Below are positions 1-10,435 of a stretch of DNA of 64,000 bases, in pieces. Source of the stretch: Trema orientale (Eukaryota; Streptophyta; Magnoliopsida; Rosales; Cannabaceae). Position 1 is the stretch's first letter. Each line of letters opens with the position of its first letter. The notes beneath the pieces are model-generated. The model was not told the origin of the DNA. It saw only the letters and a list, made by a program, of their open reading frames with translations, and made no database searches. The translations under genes were made by a program, and so were the position numbers. Location of the stretch: contig JXTC01000002.1 of assembly GCA_002914845.1 (NCBI GenBank), positions 2,909,580 to 2,973,579 of the forward strand. Reading direction: 5' to 3'.

Positions 1-1322
1 ACTGCCCAAGCAATAGGATATTGATGATAATTACCATCTTGTGCTGTGGCGATAAGCATTACCCCCTTGTAATCACCTCTCAACCAGGTTCCATCCACTG
101 CAATAACTTTCTTCATGCAACGATATCCTCTAATGCACGCCCCATATGCTAAGAAAACGTATTTGAATACATTAGATTGGGTAACCTCTAAATGTGTGAC
201 TGTGCCAGGATTCATCTTCCGAACCATATACAAATAAGCTGGGAGTAATTGAAAACTCAACTTTGGTGAACCCCTAAGAAGGTTGTTAGCAAGTTTTTTT
301 CCCTTCCAAGCTTTCCAGTATGTTATTGGAACATGACGGTTTTGCATCATAGTCATTATTGACTTTGGAGTCGGTGTCTCTTTTTGACCTTCGAAATGTG
401 AGTTCACCATCTGTGCAACTATTGATGAACTTGCTTGTCTGTGCTTACATTTTCGATTGACAAGAGAGCAAGTATGAGTATTGCAATATGTTCGGATGGA
501 AAAATGCTCCGAGTTTGCAATCTTTCCTGCTCGGACTGCCCATTTACATGCCTTATCAATGCATTTCATTACGTATAGTGACTTTGTAGATTTCTTTATT
601 TCCATCTCAAAGCAAGCCTTCAGAGCAATATCATGCAATTTACTTTTCACTTCGTCTTTGTTGGCAAATTCCTGACCAATCGCCAAATCTGACTCGTCTG
701 TGAAATTAAAAGGCTCGTCACTACAGACAATGTTTAGAGGTTCGCAATTTTCTGAAATTGTTAAATCTACCTCAGGACATGGTGGAAATTCTGGACATTG
801 TGGAGCCGGACTTGATGCCGTTGCATCTACAATAAGATGATGCATTGTGCCAATGCCAATATTCTCTCCAATGTGGCCTGGTGCAGAAGCTGCATCGCAA
901 ACATTTCTTTCAACATGAAAGTCACCAATGATGTTATTTGACAATGTTGGATCATTTTCATTTCCGTATCCTTCATTCACTTTATCACATTCATCTTTCT
1001 CAATAAGCTCCACACATAGGGTTTTTCTACGTTTGTGCTCTCCAACGTCAAAAAGATATCCAATAACACATTCATCACTTCGTAGTGTGACTGGGGGCAC
1101 CTTCTCCAATGGACAATAAGGTAGGTAACTTAGTTTCAAATCTATTTTATTATGGTCTACACTAAGCCTGTCATATAATTTCAACACCAACTCCGAAAAC
1201 TTAATAATAGATTTGTTAAAAACAAGAACGATAGTTTCTGGATTCTTTGGCAACCACTCATAAGACTCTTTATTCTCCTTCCATTCCCCATCATACTGCA
1301 CATATATTATTGTACGAGTCAT
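1..1322 (-). CDS. Mutator-like (MuDR) transposase, N-terminal 440 residues, runs off left edge
   Basis: A minus-strand frame opens at an ATG at 1322 and stays open to base 3; I checked the two ends and one middle stretch codon by codon. The order fits plant MuDR transposases: an N-terminal PB1-like region (starting MTRTIIYVQYDGEWKE), an acidic linker, a plant MuDR DNA-binding region with Cys/His pairs (KCIDKACKW and TYCNTHTCS), then the start of the DDE domain. The VDGTWLRGDYKG stretch holds the first catalytic Asp (about residue 410). The remaining catalytic residues and the zinc knuckle lie outside the window. The protein cuts and pastes its own element in the nucleus. No stop was seen in the checked parts, so this copy may be young, but its second half cannot be judged. 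Confidence 0.9.
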   Translation of the reverse strand, partial: MTRTIIYVQYDGEWKENKESYEWLPKNPETIVLVFNKSIIKFSELVLKLYDRLSVDHNKIDLKLSYLPYCPLEKVPPVTLRSDECVIGYLFDVGEHKRRKTLCVELIEKDECDKVNEGYGNENDPTLSNNIIGDFHVERNVCDAASAPGHIGENIGIGTMHHLIVDATASSPAPQCPEFPPCPEVDLTISENCEPLNIVCSDEPFNFTDESDLAIGQEFANKDEVKSKLHDIALKACFEMEIKKSTKSLYVMKCIDKACKWAVRAGKIANSEHFSIRTYCNTHTCSLVNRKCKHRQASSSIVAQMVNSHFEGQKETPTPKSIMTMMQNRHVPITYWKAWKGKKLANNLLRGSPKLSFQLLPAYLYMVRKMNPGTVTHLEVTQSNVFKYVFLAYGACIRGYRCMKKVIAVDGTWLRGDYKGVMLIATAQDGNYHQYPIAWA

Positions 1323-2490
1323 TTCTGCAACAAAAATTTACAATTACTATTGATAAATATTGCAAGTAAAAAAAATATCTATCAAAAAAATTTTAAAAAT
1401 GAAACAAGAATAAAATATTAAGAAATGAAAGAGCTTGATTGGTCCCAATTGAGCTCGATTGGAGCCGATCGAGTAATTTACACTTTCACAAAAAACTCGA
1501 ACGGGTCCAGTCGGGCTCGATTGGAACCAGTCGAGCTATATAATAAGCTTTCTAATGAACCCAATTGAGCTCGATTGGAGTTCCAATCGGGTTATTTACT
1601 CTTTAATAAAGAACTCCAATAGATCTAATCAAGCTCGATTGGAACCAGTCGGGTTATATAAGAATCTTTCTAATAAATCCAATTGAGCTTAATTAGAGTT
1701 CCAATCGAGTTATTTACTCATTCATAATGAACTCGAATGGATCCAATCGAGCTCCGTTGGGACCAATCGAGCTCTATTGTTCATCTTCTTCCTAGGTTCG
1801 ATTTCCACCCAAAAAACTTAAATGCATGCTTAAATCTACACTGTTGTACTTTTTAATTTCATTTAACCTTTAAAGTATGGAGTACTAACTTACAAACTAA
1901 ACTTTAACTTACTAAACTTTGAATCTAAAGTTATTTTGAACAAGATTTGAGAGATTTGAAATACTGAATTTGGTATTAAACAATGTGAAAAATACCTGCG
2001 TTCGTGCTTGCTTCGAATGATTGAGAAATTGTGCCAATAATCTTAAGGGTAACAGGAAACTCAAATTGAGATGATAAGAGAAGAGAAGAGAATAGAGGAA
2101 CAACGCAAGAATGGTTGGACTGGAGACTTGGACTAGAGCTGCTCGTCCTCTCCAATCCCTCGTCCAATGCCTTTCAGCATTATTTCCTATTTTCTTTTTT
2201 TCTTTTTCTTTTTTCTTCTATGTTATGGTTTTATTTATTGTATGAACTACTTCCCTACCATCATTAACTAAGGGTATGATAGGAAATCCATAAGTTTCAT
2301 TAATATGGAGGTCATGACTCTAAAAAAATACTTTTAAAAGGTCATGGTCCGAATAAAAAAGTCATTTAAGGTTACAAAACTAAATGACCCTGAATTCGAG
2401 CACCTACATCGTTCTAAGAAAAGTGACCCATCGTTTTTGAGAATCTAATCGAATGAGAGTAGTTCTAAAAAGTGACTCTACCACGGAATC
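1323..2490 (-). mobile_element. 5' non-coding and subterminal part of the MULE
   Basis: This stretch lies upstream of the transposase start and is likely the 5' leader plus terminal region of the same element. It contains a tandem repeat (separate entry). From about 2280 it has short GGTCAT/AAGTCATTT/AAATGACC motifs of the kind found near MULE ends. The exact terminus and target duplication could not be fixed because the partner end lies outside the window. The two small ORFs here (1912-2167, minus) have no recognisable content. Confidence 0.4.
1447..1785. repeat. Tandem repeat, about 117-bp period, built from GAGCTCGATTGGA and its inverse
   Basis: Units start near 1448 (AATTGAGCTCGATTGGAG), 1563 (the same 18-mer) and 1682 (AATTGAGCTTAATTAGAG), so the period is 115-119 bp with about three copies. 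Within each unit the motif recurs in both orientations (AGCTCGATTGGAACCAGTCGAG), giving short hairpins. The position just upstream of a transposase gene suggests subterminal sites for transposase binding, which is inference. Confidence 0.75.
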
Positions 2491-4121
2491 TCCTTTTTAT
2501 TATATAAAAGAAAAAAAAAGACAAACACAGAGCTAGGTTTGCAATATGGGGCGTTGTTTGATATTCTTCTTTTTCATTTAAAAGCTCTACTAATTACATG
2601 TTACATACTACTACCAGGCCTTTTTTTTTCTTTTTTTTTTTTCTCCTTTTTTGGGTTAAACGTCGTCAATACGTGGTTTACAATTATTTCCATTGCAACG
2701 AAGCTTTTTTACTAATATGCAAGCATCATTCACTTTTCCCGGATCAACTAAAGTAACTCAAGGTGTGCTTTAGCATGGGATCAATGAGGAAATTTTATTT
2801 CTAAAAAGGTATCTTCAGACGTTTCTGTCTATTCTTTAAAAATAAAAAATAAATATAATCATTTAACTTTCCGATGTACTTAAAATTGTGAAATTATATC
2901 TTCTACCCAACAAATTTTTGAAGTTTTGCATATAATATGAGAGGTGGTCTTGTCTAAGCATATATAAAGGAATTAAGTTTGAAGAAAAATTTTATCTAGA
3001 AAAAGGGCGGGAAAGGAATATATTTTCTTTCTTTGAAGTCATTCAAGTACTAAACGAGAATTTCATTTAGGTGTTTTCTCTAACAGAAAAATTTAGGAAA
3101 AATATCACTTGAGTCCTCATTCTGTTCCCAGTGTATCACTTAGATCCATATTTTTTTTTTTAATCAGCTTCATTCTTTTCTTTTCCATTCCTCCCAACCA
3201 AGGACCTCTTTGATTGCAATGGTGTAATGATAATAATAATAGTAATAATAATAAAAAATAGAATAAAAAATGAATAGTAATATAATTATGTTGTTTGGTT
3301 GGAGTGGTGGAATCAGTAACTAAATAGATATTCTTATATTTGGTTAACGGCAAAAAGGAATAAAATTAGCTGTATAATGACAAAAATATCCTTAAGTTTA
3401 AAATGAATATTTTAAGTAGTTTAAATTACATTTAGCGTTAAATTATTTTATTAATTAAATTATTATTTTATTAAATTATTTTACATTTAGTATTATTTTA
3501 TTTTATTAAATTATTGTATTAATAATTTTTTATTAATTAAATTATTATTTTATTAAATTAATCTACATTTAGCGTTATTTTATTTTATTATTTTCTTAAA
3601 TTATTTTATTAATTAGATTATTATTTTATTAATTATTTTGTATTTAGCATTATTTTATTAATTATTAATTATTCGCCCAGACGATTGGTATCTTTTCACA
3701 CATGAACTGAGAAAAACTTGAGCATACTAATCAATTTATCAAGAAAGAGATTAAGAGAATATTAAAATAACAAATTAGCTAATCTAATAATATAAAAAGT
3801 GTTTTAGATGTAAAAAAGATTTTGAACTTGAGCCAATATGTTCCAAAAATTCTGTCTTTTTTTTTTCTTCCCCTCCCCTTATTACTGAGATAATTTCAGC
3901 ATGGATGCCACTTTAATTAGATTAGCAAGCACTGCAAAAAATAATAATAATAATAAAAATACTTTAATTAGATTAGCAAGCACTGCAATAATAATAATAA
4001 TAATAATAAAAATAGAGCAAATTTTATGGTATTGCAATTTATTACCACATGCTAAATGAAGATTCAGTAAGTTGATCCGTAATCCAATTTATTAATCAAC
4101 GCAAGTCAATAATTTTTATTT
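2491..4121. other. AT-rich intergenic DNA, no gene seen
   Basis: No coding region is supported. The stretch holds poly-T runs, (TAA)n tracts near 3228-3252, an AT-rich minisatellite at about 3425-3665 where CATTTAGCGTT-like words recur at 3429, 3483, 3567 and 3641, and a 51-bp direct duplication (ACTTTAATTAGATTAGCAAG at 3910 and 3961) separated by (AAT)n. Confidence 0.6.
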
Positions 4122-4293
4122 GGGCGCGTCTACAGTAGGGGCGCCCCTACGTAGGGCCCTGTCTATTCACCGTTGGATGGGAATCTGTATATAAATAGAT
4201 TCTCTACAGATTCCCGTTATTCCCCACAGATTCCCATCCAACGATAATTAAGGCATGACTCTACGTAGGGACGCCCCTACCGTAGCCATCCCT
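4122..4293. mobile_element. Foldback MITE, Mutator-type
   Basis: The left end has CTACAGTAGGGGCGCCCCTA and the right end ACGCCCCTACCGTAG. Reading both ends inward they align over about 60 bp, including GTTGGATGGGAATCTGT on both arms. Each arm is itself partly palindromic (GGGGCGCCCC). TTTTTATTT lies directly left of the element and directly right if it ends at 4293, a candidate 9-bp target duplication, although the T-rich context makes that weak. Confidence 0.65.
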
Positions 4294-4463
4294 TTTTTAT
4301 TTTTATTTTCCTCAACAATCTCAATCTCTTTGAAAAGTCCAAGATTTTGGCGGTGCTTGGTGGTAGTACCGAAAACAACACCAACGACCTCATATTGCCT
4401 GTTTTCTACTTGAATAGTGAAACAAGAAATAACATTTTCCAAGAACTTTATTTGTTCATTTAT

Positions 4464-5683
4464 GGGAAAATTAGTCATTTTGCCCTCTCACATTCGTCGT
4501 CAGTATAAATTTGCTCTTTATTTTTGACTTTGTACTCAAGTGCCCCTAGATGACAAATTTTTTCTTCATTTATTCCCTCACTTTTGACTTAATATTTAAG
4601 TGTCCCCTATAATGACAAAGTTATTCTTCCTCCTCGCTTTTGACTTAGTATTCAAATGCCCCTATAATAGTAAAGTTGTTATTCTTTTACCCCTCAACTC
4701 TAGAAAATTGTTAATGGGACGATAGCCAAATAATCATTTTACTTTTTAAATAGCTAATAAGTATCTTTTACTATTTTTTTATATTAGACATTTCCAAAAA
4801 GCTAGTTTTTATGATTAAATAAATAAAATAAACGAAAATAGGTAAATTTTTTTAATGGGTATATATGTATATATATATATATATATATAGACAAAATAGA
4901 GTAATTTTTGCATTAATTCATTTGTGTTAAAATATTTTTAGAAGTTATATTAAAAAAAATATATTTTCATATCCGAAAGACTTTCAAGAAAATGAAAAAA
5001 CTATTTCATGAATTTTCCCTCTTATTCTTCATATTTTCATGAAATGAAATGACTAAAATGAAATGATTATTTTTCACAAAAAATAAGAGGGCAAATAGTC
5101 ATTTCATTTTCTAGAAAGTCTTTCGGATATAAAAATATGCAGTTTTTTTTTTTTACTACATAACTTCTAAAAATATTTTGACACTAATAAATTAATGCAA
5201 AAATTGCTCTATTTTGTCTATTTTTTATTTTACACATGCATATATAATCATTAAAAAAAATTATTTTTTCTTTTATCTCTTTTCGTATATTTTATTTATT
5301 TAATCATAAAAACTAGCTCTTTGGAAATATCTAATATAAAAAAAAATAATAAAAGATATTTATTAGCTATTTAAAAAGTAAAATTATTATTTGACTATTG
5401 TCCATTAATAATTTTCTAACGGTATTGGAGTTGAGAGGGTAAAAGAATAACAACTTTACTATTTTAAGGGGCATTTGAATACTAAGTAAAAAATGATGGG
5501 GGCAAAAGAAGAATAATTTTTACTATTATAGAAGGTATTTGAATATTAAGTAAAAAATGAGAGGGCAAAAAAAAAAAAAAAAAAAAAATTTATCATCTAT
5601 GAAACACTTGAATACAAAGTCAAAAGTAATAGGGTAAATTCATACTAATGATAAATATTAGAGGGCAAAATGATTAATTTTCC
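4464..5683. mobile_element. 1.2-kb near-palindromic foldback element, Mutator-type
   Basis: The left end (GGAAAATTAGTCATTTTGCC) is matched by the reverse complement of the right end (GGAAAATTAATCATTTTGCC). The match continues inward almost to the centre, giving arms of roughly 570-600 bp around a short middle near 5035-5075. Shared internal landmarks include the inverted ATATCCGAAAGACTTTC near 4970 and 5120. TTCATTTAT(G) flanks both ends (4455-4464 and 5684-5693), a 9-10 bp target duplication typical of the Mutator superfamily. There is no coding capacity. A (TA)n run near 4861-4890 and a poly-A run near 5569-5588 differ between the arms. Confidence 0.85.
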
Positions 5684-5693
5684 TTCATTTATG

Positions 5694-6254
5694 TGTATAT
5701 ACATTGTGCTAGAGGACAAAAGAGAGGAGTATCCTATACACGCATAACGTTTCCTATTTCCATTCCAATATATAGTTGCGAATTTAAAAGGATTCCTTTA
5801 TTTGGTTTAAAAGATTTATGTATTATGTTGGAAATAACCAGTTCCAGTACAACTTGTATTTGTAAGCATTTTGGGCAATTTAGGCAGCCGCAGCAAAGCT
5901 ACTTTGTTTTCTCCTTACCCTCAAATTGTTCAGCACTCCGTAGGGGGGAAGGAGGGTCTTCAACGGGCATTTCATTGCCAAATTTTGGACGGACAACAGA
6001 TTTTAAGCAAAGTATCTTCAACATTCTTTCTTACATAAGGGGAAAAAAAAAAGATCTTTGCGTTGTCCAAACCAGCAATGTAAAGCATGAGTTCAGTAAG
6101 TTACAAATGGTACAACACAATATGTTACAAACTAAATGGAGATTTAGTGAAGTTGATATTATAAAACTTCTATATTTAGCCCTAATCCAAGCCTTGCACA
6201 AAACAATTCAAGACAACTTCATCGAATCACAAGTTTCTGACAAGTTGATGATTA
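5694..6254. other. Intergenic, no supported gene
   Basis: A 195-codon frame (5693-6280, +) spans this stretch, but it starts inside the target duplication of the foldback element, has no recognisable domain, and runs into the duplicated 3' flank of the downstream PPR gene. I treat it as chance. Confidence 0.5.
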
Positions 6255-6806
6255 CGATTTTTGGCACCATTCCTTCGTAATGTAAAGTTGCACCGTATAA
6301 TGAAACGAGTAATAACATTCTCAAGAAGACTAAGCAAAAGCAGAAACAACAAGAGTTCAATGTTGCCATCTGTCATTAATTCGGTGCAAAATATATGCAC
6401 CCATTTAAAAAGAACAATGTATATACACCCATTGTAAAAGTACAATATTTTTTTTTAATAAAAAAAATACATATAGCAGGAAAACCAAAATCACGGGGAG
6501 AAGCTAATTAAAGAGTTCTAGTACATGAAACACCCATTTTTCAATAAGGTATATATCCCATTCATCAAGAACAGTATATATAAAGCATTTCACACTGCAT
6601 GATTTATCCCCCACAACCTCAAAGGAGAATAAAGTCCAATATATGGCATTGTGACAAATGCAGACTAACTTAGTGGTTTTGTACAATTAAACAAAATAGT
6701 GGCTACCAAGCACAGTAGAAGCGTAGCACACAACAACTAATTACACTTGATACTTGAGTTCAGCTCATGATAGCACAAGACTGAGAGTTACAATTTTAGA
6801 AATGCT
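6255..6806. repeat. 3' flank of PPR gene 1, shared with 14180-14825
   Basis: From about 6255 the sequence (GGCACCATTCCTTCGTAATG) parallels 14190 (GGCATCATTCCTTTGTACTG), and the match runs with small indels up to the stop codons of both PPR genes. This marks the left edge of the duplicated block. It likely contains the 3' UTR and polyadenylation region of the minus-strand gene. Confidence 0.75.
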
Positions 6807-8807
6807 TCAAGCCCTTCTAGAAAGGATTATTGTCAACATATTTTGCGTCACATGATCAGGCAACAATCCCTTTTGGATCATGTCTTTAAGAAGTACTAGA
6901 GCAACATCTATTCTTTTACCCTTTATGTAGCCTTCAACCAAGGTGTTGTACGAAAGCAGATCAGGCAAAACACCCCTTGATACCATTTCTTCAAGGATAT
7001 CCTTTGCCCGATCCACTTTACCCTGCAAACAGTACCCCTTTATCAAAGTGTTGTAATTAACTTGATTAGGCTCTCCACCAAGTTGAGTTATTCGATCGAA
7101 TAATTTTTGTGCCTTGTACATCAAGCCTTTTTCTGAATAAGCATTTATAAGTACATTCAGTGTTATAATGTTAGGATAGATATGTTGACTCACCATATCA
7201 TCAAACAAAATCTCAGCCTTTTCCAATTCCCCTACATGGCAAAATCCACTTAGTAAAGAGGTGTAAGTGACGACGTCTGGCCTTATATCTCTTTGGATCA
7301 TTAGATCAAACATTGCAATGGCTTCTTTTATCCTTCCCTCCTTGCAAAGAGAATCTATTAGAATACTAAATGTTATCACATCTGGGGAAACATCGTGATC
7401 CTTCATTTTATGTAACAACTCAATGGCTTCCGTCCATTGGCATGAATGACACAATCTATGGATTAAAGTACTGTAGGTGACAACATTAGGTAATACACCT
7501 CTATCAACTATTGCTTCCATAAGATCAAGTGCCTTTCTAGTTCTTCCTTCTTTGCACAAAGAATCCAACATGGTATTATACGTAACAATATCAGGAGAGA
7601 TTCCACGACTGGTCATATTTTCAAGGAATTGCGCTGCTTCGTCCGATTGACCAGAGTTGCACAAAGCAGAAATGAGAGAAGTAAATGTGACGACATCAGG
7701 TTCTATGCCTTCTCTGATAATCAACTCGAATAGTGAAATTGCTTCTTCAATCTTATCTTCCTTGCATAGAGCATCAATCAGCACACTATAAGTTTGTACA
7801 TCAGGTGAAATCCCGTTATGAAGCATATCAATTAGGTATCTCTTGGCTTCTTCCCAGCGACCATATTTGCATAATCCGTGAACCAAGGAGTTATAAGTGA
7901 CGACATTTGGTACAACACCAAGCTTGATCATTTGTTTAAACGAGCTCAAGGCCTCATCCATTTGTCCTTCTTTGGAAAGGCTGTCAATGATTGGACTAAA
8001 GCAGTGTACAGAAGGTATAATCCTCTCATCGTCATACATCCTCTTAAGCAGCTTAAATGCCTTGCTAGTTTTCCCAGCCTTACAAAGCCCATTAATGATA
8101 GTGGCATAAGTAAATTCATTACATGGGTGTTTCTTGTCAAGTATGTCCTGGAACAACTCCATTGCTGCAACCATGGAGCCTTGCGTGCACAGCCCGTGAA
8201 GGAGAGTATTCAGCGTATGAGCATCAGGTTGAAGGCCACGCTTGTAGAGAGCTGCTAAAACAGAGAAGCCTAAGTCGACTTTTTTCAGTCGACATAGACA
8301 TTTGATTACGGTATTCATGGTACAGACATCAGGTCGGAAATGACGAGAGCAATTCATAGACTGTCTGTACATAGAGACAACAGCGGGACAATGGTTCTTG
8401 TTGGAGAGAGCCCCAAACAAATGATTAAAAGCGAAAATAGAAGGCAGAGGTCGGGTCCTAATAAGGGAATCGAAAAAACCCAAAGCCTCGTCTAACTCAA
8501 GCTTCCCAGATTTACATCTAGTACGGACCAATTTCTCCAAATTTCGTCTATCATTATCGTTATCATAACTAGTATCCGAATAATCATAATAATAACGAAA
8601 TTGGGTAGTGAAAAGGGTAGAAAGTGAAGAAGGAGAAAGATTAGTACCAGTAAGAGTAGAAGAAGGTCTTGAGGTGAGGATTTGGGATTTCATCTCTTGA
8701 AATCGCTGCAGTAGCAGCACCAGCGGCTGGGTGGTAACTTGTTGGTTCGTTTCAAATCCGCAATTCGACAGTTTTGAGTTTTGGTGTATTGTTGGAATTT
8801 TTCTCAC
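6807..8807 (-). CDS. P-class PPR protein, restorer-of-fertility-like (copy 1)
   Basis: An intronless 666-codon frame encodes about 15 tandem 35-residue PPR motifs, beginning near residue 122 and running to the C-terminus. Repeats are typically of the form VVTYNSLVHGLCK..., ending in GISPD or GVVPN. There is no E, DYW or other tail. The high similarity between repeats and the GLCK/SLCK core resemble the Rf-like subfamily, whose members bind specific mitochondrial RNAs. Residues 1-120 are Ser/Arg-rich and lack repeats, as expected for an organelle presequence. The first ATG gives 666 residues; a second Met at residue 39 (8693, MKSQILTSRP) is conserved in copy 2 and may be the real start. Repeats 1-14 have these residues at positions 5/35: ND, NN, AS, SN, ND, SD, TD, NN, SD, SD, TN, NN, ND, ND. 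The RNA target is unknown. Confidence 0.93.
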   Translation of the reverse strand: MRKIPTIHQNSKLSNCGFETNQQVTTQPLVLLLQRFQEMKSQILTSRPSSTLTGTNLSPSSLSTLFTTQFRYYYDYSDTSYDNDNDRRNLEKLVRTRCKSGKLELDEALGFFDSLIRTRPLPSIFAFNHLFGALSNKNHCPAVVSMYRQSMNCSRHFRPDVCTMNTVIKCLCRLKKVDLGFSVLAALYKRGLQPDAHTLNTLLHGLCTQGSMVAAMELFQDILDKKHPCNEFTYATIINGLCKAGKTSKAFKLLKRMYDDERIIPSVHCFSPIIDSLSKEGQMDEALSSFKQMIKLGVVPNVVTYNSLVHGLCKYGRWEEAKRYLIDMLHNGISPDVQTYSVLIDALCKEDKIEEAISLFELIIREGIEPDVVTFTSLISALCNSGQSDEAAQFLENMTSRGISPDIVTYNTMLDSLCKEGRTRKALDLMEAIVDRGVLPNVVTYSTLIHRLCHSCQWTEAIELLHKMKDHDVSPDVITFSILIDSLCKEGRIKEAIAMFDLMIQRDIRPDVVTYTSLLSGFCHVGELEKAEILFDDMVSQHIYPNIITLNVLINAYSEKGLMYKAQKLFDRITQLGGEPNQVNYNTLIKGYCLQGKVDRAKDILEEMVSRGVLPDLLSYNTLVEGYIKGKRIDVALVLLKDMIQKGLLPDHVTQNMLTIILSRRA

Positions 8808-8912
8808 CTGTCTTTTGTTTCAATCACATTTAGCGAAACCAGTAGTTGGGTTGGGTGGCGTGGACAGAGCTTAGGTTTCCGCATACGGCGTCGTTTTGCT
8901 TGGAATGTTTTT
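8808..8912 (-). promoter_or_regulatory. 5' flank of PPR copy 1, conserved in copy 2
   Basis: The stretch directly upstream of the gene (CAATCACATTTAGCGAAACC... to CGCATACGGCGTC) is nearly the same at 16748-16820 upstream of copy 2, then similarity ends. It is the right edge of the duplicated block and probably holds the shared 5' UTR and proximal promoter. No TATA box was recognised. Confidence 0.5.
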
Positions 8913-8997
8913 TGGCCCCCCCACCACCGCGGAAACCATGTAAGTTAGCTCCTCAAAGTCAAACTATGAAAAGTAGCACAAACTCCTGAATGTTTTA

Positions 8998-9258
8998 GGA
9001 CCGTTTGGTATCCTTTTCAATGAAAAAGTTCATAAACACCCATTTTCAAAACCATATTTTTATAAATATTTATCTTTTATTTTTATTTCATAAGTACTTA
9101 TTTTTATATCACTTTTAAAGAAATATAGACCACCATTGTTTTATATATAAAATGCACATCACATTATATATTTTATGCATTAAATATATATATTGTGATC
9201 TACATTTTATAAATAAAAATTACACTAAAAATTGACATAATGAAGCCAAACACCATAA
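8998..9258. mobile_element. Possible MITE remnant
   Basis: ACCGTTTGGTATCC at the left and GAAGCCAAACACCAT at the right form a loose inverted pair around AT-rich filler, like Tourist/hAT-type MITE ends with a GTTTGG core. No target duplication was found. Confidence 0.3.
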
Positions 9259-9380
9259 GAGCTTCCTTTATCCTTCTCCCATTACAAAGAGTATGTACTA
9301 GATTGTTATATGTAATCACATTTGCTGGGATTGCTTCATCTTGCATTTTATCTAACAGCTTTGTGACCTTTACAAGCCTT
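9259..9380 (-). pseudogene. Relic of a third PPR gene
   Basis: Read on the minus strand, 9358 to 9259 gives one full PPR-like stretch: LLDKMQDEAIPANVITYNN followed by LVHTLCNGRRIKEAL. This matches the repeat grammar of both neighbours (LLDKMKDHNVSPNVITFN in copy 2). Weaker coding-like sequence continues to about 9380. No start, stop or further clear repeats are present, so this is a decayed fragment showing that the PPR cluster once had another member here. Confidence 0.7.
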
Positions 9381-10035
9381 AAATGGTTTCCGTCAAGGAT
9401 CTAATATCCATTTAAAACCTTCAAAGCCACAAACTAGTTAATATCCAAGTGTTTGCCAAGGAGCCATAAAGATCTATCAAATGTGGTCTGCTACACAAAC
9501 GCGAGAGAGAAGAGAGGAGGAGAGAGAATGATTAATGTTTTTTTATAAAAAAAATCTAATTGATTTATTTAATTTTTTTAAATTAAATGAATTCTAATTG
9601 GTTTTATTACTTTTTTTTGTTTATTTGATTTTGAGTCGATTTTAATGTCTTTTTTTATTAAAAACAAGTTATCTTAATAGAATATATGTGCTTGGCAACA
9701 TAAAAATATAACCTCACATCAGATTCCTATTTAATAAATGATAAATTTGTCAATTTATACTTAAAAGGTGTACATTTGCAGAAATATGTAATATGAAGGT
9801 ATAATATTGTAGAAATCAAAAGTAAGTGTTTAAAATGCAGAAAGAGTAAAACTCAAGGTATTTTTTTGTCATTAAATACATATATGGATGGTGTAATTTG
9901 TTATTTTAATATTTAATTAAATACAATTTGAAAATAATTTGCAAAAAATAATTTTTACTTTATTTGTAAATAATAAAACGATAATTTAATTAATTATTTA
10001 TAATTTTTTTAAAATCAATCCTAAAAAGTTTGTTA
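9381..10035. other. AT-rich intergenic, nothing recognised
   Basis: AT-rich sequence with an AGAGAGAAGAGAGG tract near 9507 and no coding content or clear repeat ends. Confidence 0.5.
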
Positions 10036-10435
10036 TTTAGTTAAAAATATGAAACACACGTGCTAATTTTATCCTAACAAAAAGTAGCACATCAAAAATG
10101 GGATAAGATTGGACTATAATCATATCTCATCCCATCTAATCTAATCATTTCAAATAGTTTAATATTATCCTAATCTTGAATACCAAATGAAGCACATATA
10201 TCTACATGGTGAATTTTTCATTATCTTGCAGGTATAGTGGTTGGACTTGGGCCAAGATACCAAAAAAGGGATAAAACTGGACTATAATCATATCTCATCC
10301 TATCTAATTAAATCCTTTAAAATAGTTTAATATTATCTTATTCTACTGTACATACCAAACAAAGCCTATATATGTGCATGATAATTCTTTCATTATCTTG
10401 CATATATAGTGGTTGGACTTGGGCCAAGATGGGCA
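10036..10435. repeat. MITE-derived tandem duplication, about 173-bp period
   Basis: GGGATAAGATTGGACTATAATC... to CCAAGAT occurs at about 10098-10257 and again, diverged, at about 10266-10432 (TTCATTATCTTGCA at 10217 and 10390). The left part (AGTAGCACATC, preceded by ATCCTAACAAAA) matches the reverse complement of the larger element at 21748-22444, so this is a truncated, internally duplicated copy of that MITE in the opposite orientation. Confidence 0.65.

Noticed and set aside
5693-6280. 195-codon plus-strand ORF
   Set aside because: It starts within a transposon target duplication, has no recognisable domain and overlaps the duplicated 3' flank of the PPR gene, where the second copy does not keep the frame.
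7878-8305. Plus-strand ORFs inside PPR copy 1, and the matching ones at 15496-16324 in copy 2
   Set aside because: They are antisense shadows of the repetitive PPR coding sequence; their likeness to each other follows from the gene duplication.
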